Assembly: GCA_965153355.1 (NCBI GenBank)
Contig: OZ231127.1
Coordinates: 60,078,001-60,142,000 of the forward strand
DNA length: 64,000 nt
Origin: Flaccisagitta enflata
Taxonomy: Eukaryota; Chaetognatha; Sagittoidea; Aphragmophora
Reading direction: 5' to 3'
Shown here: positions 40,880 to 52,746 of the stretch, piece after piece
How positions within the stretch are numbered: the stretch's first letter is position 1
Layout of the letters: each line of letters begins with the position of its first letter
Position numbers and translations under genes: made by a program
The notes under the pieces: model-generated
What the model was told of the DNA's origin: nothing
The model's database searches: none
The model's input: only the letters and a program-made list of their open reading frames with translations

Positions 40880-40954
40880 CGTCATCAATGCTGTTGTTTT
40901 ATAGAATGACTGAGGAAGACATTTTCCTCACAACATGGCAGTCAATTCTATACC

Positions 40955-41975
<1,021 letters not shown>

Positions 41976-42182
41976 ACAACTACAGCATGACGCAGTGTCC
42001 AGGTCAAGTCCATGTCGATTTTCCAAGTATATGGGGCTTGTACAATTGGATTATGAAAAGTGCTTGGAAATAACTTTTTGATTACTACGCTATACTAAAA
42101 GTTGGAATACATTCGTCAAAATGCAATCCACTCCAAGGACCTACTATTTTGTTAGGCTCACTAGTTTCTAAAACAATTTACT

Positions 42183-42368
42183 TTTTTAGTCGCGTGCTAC
42201 GCGACTCTACACCCTGCTTTGTTGGTCCGTCCGTCAGTCCGTCGGTCCATACGTCCGTCAGTCCATCCGTCCATCCCATTTTCCTTTTTTTGCGGTCTTT
42301 GGCCTCACTGCTCCTACCCAAATGATCAACTGACCTCAAATATGGCCCCTGCCCACCCGCACGCTATA
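42183..42368 (+). mobile_element. Family A element, copy A13
   Basis: The head AGTCGCG (42188-42194), loop TGCTA, CGCGACT (42200-42206) is a perfect stem. CTCTACACCCTGCTTTGTTG and GTCCGTCAGTCC units follow; the tail is cut after CCCACCCGCACGC. Confidence 0.72.
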
Positions 42369-42955
42369 AACCAATATAAAAAGATTTTAATGGCTGTCCT
42401 CGTAAACAGACAACAAAAACTTCCTCTTCAACAATTAATTTTGATTGAAGCAAGAACCCTTTGCCTATAGTTCTACGATTAATGTTTAATTTGGTGAGTA
42501 AAATCAGACAAAACACGAAACGGAAGATTTGCCATGTATGGGTACACGAGAAGTATATAGTGGATTGCGGTGTAATTGTGGGCAGATACGCAGCTGGGAA
42601 GCATACTTTTAGGATGGGAAGGAGTTTTAGGCCATAGTGAGTATGTGGCTCAGCTGGATTGGAAAAGAAACCTTAGTTGGTTTTCATGGTTCAAGACTTT
42701 GACAAATAAGTTATCAGCGTTGAGATCAAAGCAAATCAAACTCGGCCGACGTGGAAGGGAATGAGAGTCTCCCATTGAAGGATGCTGAGACGGAAGAACG
42801 GGGGAGAAGGTTCTTGTTATTGGAGATTGGGATGACTTGGAGAGTATTTGGTTGGTTGGCACACCGCACATATTAGTGAGACTTATCTCATGGAAAATGA
42901 CCACGGGGAAGGGTCAAGGGTGTCGCTGTTTACATGATTTATGTAAACGATGTAC

Positions 42956-43352
42956 ATTTTTAGTCGCGTGAACGCGACTCTAGAAGCCGCTATGTCGGTC
43001 GGTCGGTCGGTCGGTCGGTCGGTCTGTTGGTCGGTCCGTCACATTTTTGAAATATAGCTTTTGTTTTCATTTTAAAGGTACTTAAGGGTACTTTAGAGTA
43101 CTTAAAGGTGCTTTAGGGTACTTTAGGGTACTTTAGGGTACTTTAGGGTACTTAAGGGTACTATAGGTATTAAAGGTACTATGGGGTACTTTAAGTATTT
43201 AGGGTATTTTAGGGTACTTTAGGGTACATTAGGTACATTAGGGTACTTAGAGGTAATTTAAGTACTTTATTCTAATTCATTACCTTATTACCTTTATTAC
43301 CTAAATTACCTTTATTACCATGCGACTAAGGTTTGTTGACCTTGTTTTGGTC
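42956..43352 (+). mobile_element. Family A element, copy A14, carrying a decamer array
   Basis: The head AGTCGCG (42962-42968), TGAA, CGCGACT (42973-42979) is a perfect stem. Seven CGGT units follow. A decamer array of GGGTACTTTA type (43076-43262) comes next, then the tail ATGCGACTAAGGTTTGTTGA-CCTTGTTTT. The whole tandem array lies between head and tail. Confidence 0.75.
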
Positions 43353-43354
43353 AG

Positions 43355-44470
43355 TGGTAGTTTGGGGAATTCAATATCGAGTGAGACATCTCTATGCGAT
43401 GTTAGATTCCTTTTGTATAAGATAGGGGACATTTCGGCCTCTGTCAGAACTCGGATAGTAAAGTAAAGTCAGTTATTGAATTAGGCCTAACTTGAAAAGA
43501 CGAAAATCTAAGGAAAGGAGAGAAACGAATCAAAGAGGAACGAGCAAAAGAGTGGAGTTTTTAAACCGAGTGAAAGTAGATAATCTTCGATTTCCTCTCT
43601 CAATTGTTCCCTGGGCGTGATCCCGAAAAAAAATAGGATTCGAGGAAAAGAAAAAAAGAAGGCGGGAGGGGGGAAGGGGGAGGGGGCGGGGGGTAGGGTG
43701 GAGGGAATAAGGGGAGAAGACGCGGTTAAAAGCGAAAACCGAAAAGGGAGAAAGAAAGATAGAGGAATACCACCAAGACTCTTAAATTCGAATTTAATCT
43801 AAATGGAGTTGAATGTCGGAAGAAGAAGGAAAAACAAAGTAAAGGAGAAAACGTTTCAGGGCAGCGGCATGAAAGAATTTAGATTCGAAATTAAATGGGG
43901 TTAAATACCGGTATATTTGCGGATGGGGTACATGGAGAAACCTTGGTGAAATTTTTTTTTTAACTTTGACGGTTAAAGGGGATGAATGGATAGAACACTA
44001 AGAACAGAAATGGCGGAAAATGATGGCAAGAATTGTGAGGTAAGGCGAGAATTAGGAGAAAAAGTAAAACTTATCGTGGATGGAAATCATAATCAGTCAA
44101 GTGAGAAATAACTAGACGGCTTAACTTTGGTGAGACAGATGATTTAAAGAATGGAGATTGGAGGACATTTTGGACATTGAGATGACAAGAGGGTAAATGA
44201 TTAAAAACGAATTTGGCAAATGATGATGGAGTATGAAGAATACTGACAAGAAGAGAGAAAAAACAAACTGTCAGCTTTGCATTTTCTAAGCATCTGTTTC
44301 AATTTCATCACATGTTACAAAACTGGATGATGGTACATATGAAATCGAATTACATCATAAAATATCATATTAAACGCGGAAATAAAATGAATCGTAAAAT
44401 AATCTTGTAGATTGCAGAATGAGAATTGAGAGTCGGTTGGATGAAGAGAGATGGGAAACACGAAAGAGAG
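43355..44470. other. No gene seen
   Basis: Purine-rich sequence with a GGGGGAGGGGGCGGGG block at 43660-43700. Only short basic frames are present, without domains. A fragment GGGCAGCGGCATG at 43859 resembles a family B end. Confidence 0.4.
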
Positions 44471-44475
44471 TTACA

Positions 44476-44552
44476 AGCATAGTCGCAAAAGCGTTAGATG
44501 GACAGCGGTACCCTGGCCCCGCTTGGGAGGTTTGTGACCGCTGCCCAAAAAA
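44476..44552 (+). mobile_element. Short family B remnant
   Basis: The leader AGTCGCAAAAGCGTTAGATG and CAGCGGTACCC pass almost directly to the right end GACCGCTGCCCAAAAAAAG. The interior and one terminus are gone, as after collapse of the element. Confidence 0.6.
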
Positions 44553-44883
44553 AGTGAAATAAAATGATTCAAAATGAATGAGGAATGACGAAGAGAAGGT
44601 AAAATAAAGAGAAAGTATAACAAAAAGATGGCTGGGAGCATATTTTGCCGAGATGGAAACTGAAGCAAGGAAAACAGAGGAAGAAGATTTAGGGAAAATA
44701 ATAGATTAACGTTTTCCCCTTGGATCATTCTTGGGCATGAATCTTTTGCAGAAAATGGGGAAGAAAGAATGAAGAAAAAAGATAACAGATTAAGATAAAA
44801 AAAAAAACAGGAAAACGAACCTAGGAAAATAAAGAGAAGAGGAAGAGAATGAAGAAAAAGAAAAAGAACGGATACATGGCAAC

Positions 44884-45061
44884 CTTAGTCATATGCGGGA
44901 GGGCAGGAGCAGTGATGCTCGAGGCTACTCGGGCACTTTGGCAGGAGCGGCGATGCGAAAAGCGCAAAAATCAACAAATGTGACGGACGCACGGAAAGAC
45001 GGACCAACCGACCGACCTACCAAAAAGTGGCTCAAAAAGTCGCGTAGCACTCGACTAAAAA
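44884..45061 (-). mobile_element. Family A element, copy A15
   Basis: On the minus strand: T run, AGTCGAG-TGCTA-CGCGACT (45038-45056, one mismatched pair), a short GGTC/CCGT region and a tail with CTGCCCTCCCGCATATGACT. Adjacent AAAGAAAAAG tracts follow. Confidence 0.65.
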
Positions 45062-45064
45062 GAA

Positions 45065-47585
45065 AAAGAAAAAGAAAACGGAAGCGATGATGGGAAAAAA
45101 AACCGGAAAAGATCGGAGGAAAAAAAACGTTTCAGTTCAAAGAGAAACTGTCCGTCATAAGTTATGCTTATGGTCGCAGATTGTGCTATCTGGAATGGCG
45201 AAAGTAAATCGACAAGTCTGGATAAACAGAATAATGGAGAATTCATACGGAGAGTATTATTGAAAATCGGATATGGAGAGAGCGATGTGATATGTGAGAT
45301 GTGAGATGTGAGAAGGGCTGTAGCGAAGGTCATTGAGTGCGTTTAGACGGACAGACTGACCGACGGACAGACTGAAGGATAGAGGATAGATGTGGATAGA
45401 AGTGGTGCTCTAGCGCACCTAAGAATAACCCTAAGTTTCCAACTTTATTGGATATAAGAAGGAAAAGTAAAAAAAAATTCCCAGAAGAAATCGTTAAAAA
45501 CATTTTACAGTCCTTAAAACTTCTTTTGATTAGGAAAGTAGGACACGTGCTTAAAGAAGAAGCTGAGTATCAGTAATTTCAGCATCAGCACGACCAGAAG
45601 ATCCCGTCAGTGGGTCGATCAGTCGATCAGTTCAATAGTCAGTCTATCAGACTGTCAATGTGTCAGATTGTCAATTTCTTGCCCCACCAAATCTTACAAG
45701 ACTGATTTTGTCGTTTTAGCGGGTTTCGGTGTTTTTTTTTTTTTCTTTTTTTTTTTTTTCAAAATTTCTTTTTGTGGCATAATCAGAATACTAGATAGTA
45801 ATAAGATATCAGGATTAGAATAAGAAAAAAGAGCCGATTTTTCCCCGATTAAACATTTATAAAACGATTTTCTCTCCTCAATTCGTGACTGGCAATAAAT
45901 AAGAATTAACTTCTTAAGCTGTAAAAGCCAATTTAAAACGGATTCAAATCAAACAAAAAAAAACCTATTTCAAATATCCGCTTTTAGATTATGATCATCT
46001 AATCTATTGCAAAGTTTTAAACATGTCATATGTGATGTTATGTCACGCAGTATTTGGATACTGCTTGAATTAATCTTGCGTTTAGCATCAAATGGGGTCG
46101 TTGTTCATGTTGATTTTTCACTCGAAAATTTGACTTTGACAAGAAATTTTTCAAAGGTTATCTTATCGGGCAAATCAGTAAGCAGACAAACGGGACATGT
46201 AAATCAGCTTTTTACATAAAATTCGCAGCTGCTTTAATCAATGATAATCCATCTGAAATCATATTCTTAATTTGTTTGATTATTAGCAGACAAAGAAGCA
46301 GAAGTGTAAACAATTACCCGTAATATCCAAAGGCTGTAGAAGCTGATAACGGGTCTCTAAATGAAAGTCGCTTTGTAACAAGAGCAGATAGAAATGCGTA
46401 GTTTGTTTTGATGCGGAGATCTTGGCTTGAATAGTTTATGATCAAGAGATTTTAACATCAGATGGTCTTAAAAGGGTTAAGTCCAAGGTTGAAAGGGCAG
46501 AATTTACCGGAGAAATACCTTCTACGTCCATATCCTTGATAAAATTGAAAACAATTGTTTATTCTGTCTCTATTGTGAAAATGAAAAAATCTTACATCAA
46601 AATGTCCGGCACATCAAGCTCTACCTAGCGATAATACTTCAATGTGTCTTTCTGCTCCATAGCATGAGTATTCACATAAAACAAAAAGAACGTTTTTTTT
46701 TGTGAGGACCTGTTATATTGACTCCCTTTCCATTAAAAAGATAAAAATTAAGTTGTTTACAAATAGGCTCGTCCCTCTCGGCCTCTGCAGCTTGGAAACC
46801 GGGAGTTGGATAATGAGTGCGATGTTTACTCGGAAGTTTAATTAGAAGGCATCCAAACAAAATTTGGGTGAAGTCACAACTTTTTGGCGGAGGAGAATCG
46901 CGAAAATAAAGGGAAACATCAAAAGGGTAGAGAGGGGAAAAGATGATTCTCGATAATAAGTGAATTCCAAGGACACTTTTTCTTGTTCTTCATTCTTCAT
47001 TCTTTTATCTGTCTGTCTTCTTGTCTGTGTGAACATTTGTCTTTTTATGTTTGTTTTTTTCTCTGTCATGTTTTCTCTGTGAATATTTGTGTCACTCTCT
47101 CTGTCACTCCAACTCTACGACTCTGTCTCTGTCTCTCTACGACTGTCTCTATTTTATTTCTGTTTGTCTATCTGACTCTCTGACTATCGGTGTTACTAAC
47201 TTTGTCTCTCTTATCCACAGACTATCATTCTGACTAAGTCTCTGTCAGTCTCTGTCAGTCTCTGTCAGTCTCTGTCAGTCTCTAACTCACCGTCTCTCTG
47301 AATCTCCTCTCGCTCACAAACACAAGGTGGGTGCCGATGAATATGGACACTTTGCGCCGCAAAGTTTGCGGACAAAAATGCGAAATACGATCAAGTTTAA
47401 ACATGAGCAGATGTTGAGAAAGGAAAGGCGGCTTTTGTTGCTTAAAAGACTTCCATTCATTCAAACGCGAGCTATTCAATGCCAGACTCGCCCAAGTTAA
47501 TTATTCAAAAAACCGATTGGTGCTCATTCTTGTTGAAACCTATGCATAAATGAAACAAACAAAGGAGGATGGACGTGAGCATAAG
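45065..47585. other. No gene seen
   Basis: Unique-looking AT-rich sequence, with CTCTGTCAGT repeats at 47235-47285. Several 60-75-codon frames lack any recognisable feature. Family A-like GACGGACAGACTGA words at 45350 are too short to call. Confidence 0.35.
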
Positions 47586-47589
47586 CGTG

Positions 47590-47613
47590 TGAAGAAGAAG
47601 AAGAGGAAGAAAA

Positions 47614-47676
<63 letters not shown>

Positions 47677-47685
47677 AGAAAAAGT
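47590..47685. repeat. (GAA)n tract
   Basis: GAAGAAGAGGAAG triplets. The serine and phenylalanine frames on the minus strand are shadows. Sequence from 47690 to 48750 shows no gene, only GT-rich GGTTGGGTGGTT words. Confidence 0.88.
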
Positions 47686-48752
47686 GGGATGAGAGCATGG
47701 CACCAAGTATATGTTTGAGAGAGCTTCTAATAGCCGATAAGCTGATGAAGACTATACTCAAGCTTGGCCATTAAATGTTAAGTCTAGTCCAGTATGGTAA
47801 TAAAATAGTCCAGCAACCAACCAAGGCAAACTACTGGTTATTCCATAACATAAGCTTTTCCTTCCGCTTATGTTTTTTTTTTTTTTCACTTTTTCTTTTT
47901 TCTTTTTTTGGAGACAGAAAATGTTTTGTGTCCTTTGCCTTTTGTAAACAAAACGGATCAGCGATCATATACTAGGTTCCGGGGGAGTTCTGGTGGAAAT
48001 TTGGTATTGAGAAATGGTAGGAAGAGGGTTTTCATTCATCACAGCTGTTAAAGATCACGATTTGTTAAGATTGAGCCTTGTTGGCTCAAGATTTCGGGGT
48101 GAAAAGATTAGGGGCAATTGACTTTAAATTGGTGGGGGTTGTTATCCTTCATAATAATGCGGAAGTTCTTAAAGAAAAGAATTGAGGGTGCCTGGATGCT
48201 CGTGGAAGGTTTTAAACTATTTGACGGTTGAGACAGTGGTAAAATAGAGGGTAGTTGCAGGTTGGGTCCTCGAGAGTTTAGCGAGTTTGTAGAGTGATGA
48301 AATGGTTGGGTGGCTGAGTGACTTGTTATATGGGTGATTGGATTACAACATGGATGTGAAATGGTGAATAGAGCGTGGATGCCCATTGGGGTCTTGGCTG
48401 GTTGGGCGCTCAAATGTGTCTGGGTTGGACATCGAATTGTTAGATCGGGTTATAAGGTGGTTTGGTGGTTTAGTGATTAGAAAGGCGGTTGATTACCTGG
48501 CAGGCTAGAAGTTTATGGTGGTTGGATGCCTGGATGGTTAAGTATTTGATTTATTTGATGGTTAAGTATTCGGAAGTTTTGTAGGGATGGTTGTGTTAAA
48601 GATAAAGAATGTTAGTTAGGTGGTTGTTGGGGTGCTAGCGTGGTGCTGTGTTGGGGTAGTTGAAAGGCTCGGTGGTCGTCAAGGGTGAATGTTTTGAGTT
48701 GAGTTGGCGATTTTCGATTCATTGCTTTTCCGGCTTTTGTCTCATTTATTCC

Positions 48753-48756
<4 letters not shown>

Positions 48757-48811
<55 letters not shown>
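48757..48811. repeat. (GA)n tract
   Basis: Pure GA run. The following 48820-49400 holds GTGTGGCGCGGC repeats near 48890-48935 and no gene. Confidence 0.9.
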
Positions 48812-48814
<3 letters not shown>

Positions 48815-49402
48815 GGGTGAGGGATAAAATCAAAATGAGAGATAGAATAACAAGGCGAGAACCGTCGTGTGGCTTTGATGGCGGTTTTGTGTGGCGCAGC
48901 ATCTCTGTGGCGCGGCTTCTGTGTGGCGCGGTGCACTTGAATGCCGGCTAGCCTTGACAGAAGAGTCTCGAAATCCCCCAACGCCGGCTCGCAGCATCCT
49001 TCATCCCTCATCTCTCAGCAGTGCGGCTTCCCCACTTGTCCCTCTTCGGCGTCCCCTGACGTCATTTATAATCAATATCAATGATATCACTGGTCAAAGG
49101 CTATTACTAAGTTCGCGTCCACACTTTTTACTTTCAGCCGTTCGCAACTTTTAATATTGATCAAGAACAAGCATATGATACTCAAAAATGCGAAGTAAAA
49201 AAAATTATCTATACACGATACAACTGCCATCTCGGAGTCAATATTTCAGCATACAAAAAAAAAGGTCCTTGTCAAAATCAGAGAGTCACATTCCAAAGAG
49301 AAAAAAAGTAGATCGAAACTCTCACGCATGGAAAAGTAGATCATTCTGTGACAGACTGTGTTTGGACTGGTAACGAAATTCACAATTTGTGGTGGCAATG
49401 TG

Positions 49403-49404
<2 letters not shown>

Positions 49405-49497
<93 letters not shown>

Positions 49498-49532
49498 CGA
49501 CAACGACGACAACGACGACGACGACGACGACC
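49405..49532. repeat. (CAA)n then (CGA)n tract
   Basis: About 95 bp of pure CAA passes into CGACAACGACGA. The polyglutamine frame has no flanking coding context that I can recognise. Confidence 0.9.
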
Positions 49533-49784
49533 AAACTTTATCAACCGAAAGGACCTTCCAGTTTCGAATTGAGAAGGCTCGAGAGCAACCAATCTATATT
49601 GCGAAATTTGCAATCATCTCGTCATCCAGTTTGTTGATTAATTTCATTATTTGCGGTCTTCGCTGCGACTTCCCCGCTTCAGCTTGCCCCTTGTGTCCCC
49701 GAACTGTAATCTATGCAGTTGTAGGCAGTTGCCCGAAGGAGGTCCATGATGAGGGCTTACACAGATTGAATATAGTAAGGTAAA

Positions 49785-49917
49785 CAAGCCCAGGCGGGCA
49801 AATCGATGCGTCATCTTCGTGATATTAGAGCAAGCGTAACGGACGGACCGACGTACGGATGGACCGACCGACCGACGGACAGACCCTCCTATAGAGATGC
49901 GATGACGCATCTAAAAA
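49785..49917 (-). mobile_element. Family A element, copy A16 (CGCATCT allele)
   Basis: AGATGCG (49895-49901), ATGA, CGCATCT (49906-49912) is a perfect 7-bp stem, unlike the other alleles. CTCTATAGGAGGGTC, CGGT and CCGT units follow on the minus strand. Near 49804 the tail carries GACGCATCG and CTGGGCTTGTTTACC. Thus all three copies of the word have changed together. Confidence 0.72.
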
Positions 49918-50367
49918 AAGGAATTGATTTTAAAGCTCTCAAAAAAGATCTTGATGTTAAGGCTCAAATCCTCACCTTGAATGCTCATTGCTCACGTAAT
50001 GACTTCAAATACTCGCCTACCATTTGGCAAAAAATCATCAGCCATAATCAGCGATAATCAGCCATAATGGTCTCTTCGCCTCCAAACCTAAATCCCCAAA
50101 ACATTCTCAGGCACCGCTGCCCATCTAGTTCTATAGTGCTCTGTGCTAACCTTCGTTTCTCAGACAATTGGACCTTCCCCCAACAGCAGGAAGCAATCAA
50201 GCTTTCAAATGGTTGTCCGTGACTTGCATCAGACGCGTTTGTTAGTTTCAACCCCCCCCCTCATCTGTTACCCCCAAAAGCGGTTACCCCCAAATACGTC
50301 ATGCCCTAATACTTCCCCCTCGGTAACCTATAGCCCATCTGTATACAAAATGAAGAGAGAAACAGTG

Positions 50368-50492
<125 letters not shown>

Positions 50493-50599
50493 GGTGAAAA
50501 ACTCTGAAAAACATTAAAAGTGAGCCAAATGGTGAAACAAAAAAGCTTCTGAAATCGAGTAACAAAAGATTCATAAACCGTGAAAGCGGATAAAAAAAA

Positions 50600-50653
50600 G
50601 CACACACACACAAACAACGTACGCACAGACACACACACACAAACAAACAACGT

Positions 50654-50718
<65 letters not shown>
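50600..50718. repeat. (CA)n tract with CGTACGC breaks
   Basis: ACACAC tracts separated by AACAACGTACGC words. It lies immediately outside the long-inverted-repeat element. Confidence 0.88.
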
Positions 50719-50722
<4 letters not shown>

Positions 50723-50728
50723 CACACT

Positions 50729-51822
50729 ACCTGCATATCTTCAAAAATGCAATTATTTCTTATGAAAAAAAAAAATCGTTGAGTGGCAAAAAAAAAAGTG
50801 GTTTCTATGTAAAATTGCATCAGGATTCCATTTTTGATGTTTTAGGGCCCTACGAGGGGCCCTAAACGCACCCAAAAAAACAGCCAAAAATGGCCTATTT
50901 TGGCTATTTTTTGAAAATTTTTGTAATGAGACTAACCCCAAATTTTTGGTGGTAATACTATGATGTAAGAGACTGAAAAAAAATGATCATCATGGTAAGT
51001 GATGGTTGGGGTACCTAAAAAGGCCCAAAAAGGGCCCGTAAAACATAAAAATATCATTTTTTTATTCATTGCGCGTCTAAAAATGCTTGGATTCCTACAA
51101 AATTTGAAATGGAACTTCTCATTTTATGCAACAATCTTCCTGCAAAGATTTGTGGCCACTATTGAACACTTCATGTTGAAATTATGCTAAAAAAAACCAA
51201 ATTCGACCAAAAAAAAAACCAATTTTTGAGTTTTCTTACAGAAAACACTATTTCAAGGTCCCTGAATTCAATTTTTTTTTAGAAAATGGTTAGTCATGCA
51301 TCTTGAGAGATCCCAAAAAATTTCAGAAAATTTCCAAAAAATGAGTTATTACGGTTCAAAATGACCTGGTAAATGAAAAAAACACTATTTTGTAACTTCA
51401 AGGCTGTAGAACTGAAAAATTATACTAAAAGTACCTGGAAAATAGACAAATTAAAAAGAAAATGCATGGGGAATTCATTACTGGTGGTTTGGGGGCTCTA
51501 CAAGGGGGCCCCTGGAAACACACCCCCAAAAAAAAGCTAAAAATGGCCTATTTTGGCTATTTTTTGAGAAATTGTCTTGTTTAAAGAGACCAATCCTTCC
51601 AAATTTGTTTGGGCTATACTTCTTGATAAGACTGATGGAAGAGAATCATGATGGTAGATGATGGTTGGGGTACCTAAAAGGCCCAAAAGGGCCCGTAAAA
51701 GATAAAGATATCATTTTTATTCACTGCGTCCAAAAATGCTTGGATTCCAAAAAATTTGAAATGGAAATTCTCATTTTATGTAAAAAGCTTTTGAACAGAT
51801 TCATGGTAACATTATACTCAAA
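50729..51822 (+). repeat. Left inverted arm of the 5.3-kb element
   Basis: Contains the module GATGGTTGGGGTACCTAAAA ... AAAATGCTTGGATTCC twice (about 50999-51095 and 51660-51750) and two GGGCCC-flanked blocks. It is about 85-90% identical by eye to the inverse of 54908-56018. Confidence 0.78.
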
Positions 51823-51833
51823 AAAACAAACCA

Positions 51834-52725
51834 GTGTTATTCAAAAAATAGTTGTTCCTGCATGTGAACAGTAAACAGAAAGATGATCAACTTTACAGCA
51901 CCGGTATGACTCAGCCTGGACCACATGCTTAGAACCTTTAAGTGCACCAAAGCATTTTGATTCACTTACTGGCAAACAAAGAATACCATTTTCTTTTTTA
52001 AAACAGTTTCATTGTTTTTCATGTGGCCCAGTTGCCCAGGGGTGTCAGCGTGGAGGCACATACCGATTTCCCATATCAGGATGAGTCAGGTGAGTCACAT
52101 GGTTCATCCTGATATGGACATTACACCCCCTCCTAGCTAGCTAAGCTAATAAGCAGGACTGTGGAGGTCAAAGATGCTTATTTAAGATGTATCTTCCCTT
52201 TCTCGGACTATCCTTCATTTGTCATCACAGGCCAATAAACAAATACGAATTTCTTATTCATTATGCTTTAAAAAATGCTTGGCTTCCTTAAAAAACTTGA
52301 AATAGAACTTGTCATTCAATGCGAATAGCTTCCTGTTGATTTTTAGTGCCTTAATTGGAGTGTTTCATGGAAAAAAAAGTAATCTGTAAAATTCACCCCC
52401 CCTCTGTAAATTCAATTTTCATTTAAACTAGTGTTATTCAAAAAATATTTGTTCCTGCATGTGAACAGTGAACAGAAAGATGACCAAGTTTACAGCACCG
52501 GTATGACTCAGCCTGGACCACATGCTTGTTTTTCATGTGGCCCAGTTGCCCAGGGGTGTCCGCGTGGAGGCACATACCGATTTCCCATGTCAGGATAAGT
52601 CACGTGAGTCACGTGGTTCATCCTCACATGAGCATTTCACCCCCTCCTAGCTAGCTAAGCTAATAAGCAGGACTATGATGGTCAAAGTTGCTTACTTAAG
52701 ATGTACCTTCCCTTTCTCTAACTGA
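51834..52725. repeat. Direct duplication with a compensated hairpin
   Basis: The block from GTTATTCAAAAAATA through CCTGCATGTGAACAG, AAGCAGGACT and ATGTATCTTCCC occurs at 51834-52215 and 52432-52725; the second copy lacks about 100 bp. Each copy has a hairpin: CCATATCAGGATGA (52071-52084) with TCATCCTGATATGG (52104-52117), and CATGT (52586-52590) with ACATG (52626-52630) at the matching positions. Confidence 0.75.
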
Positions 52726-52746
52726 CTATCGCAAGTTTTTTTTCCT

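Noticed and set aside
49358-49783. Polyglutamine/polyasparagine protein over the (CAA)n tract
   Set aside because: The flanking residues show no domain and all three frames of the repeat are open; a chance frame is more likely.
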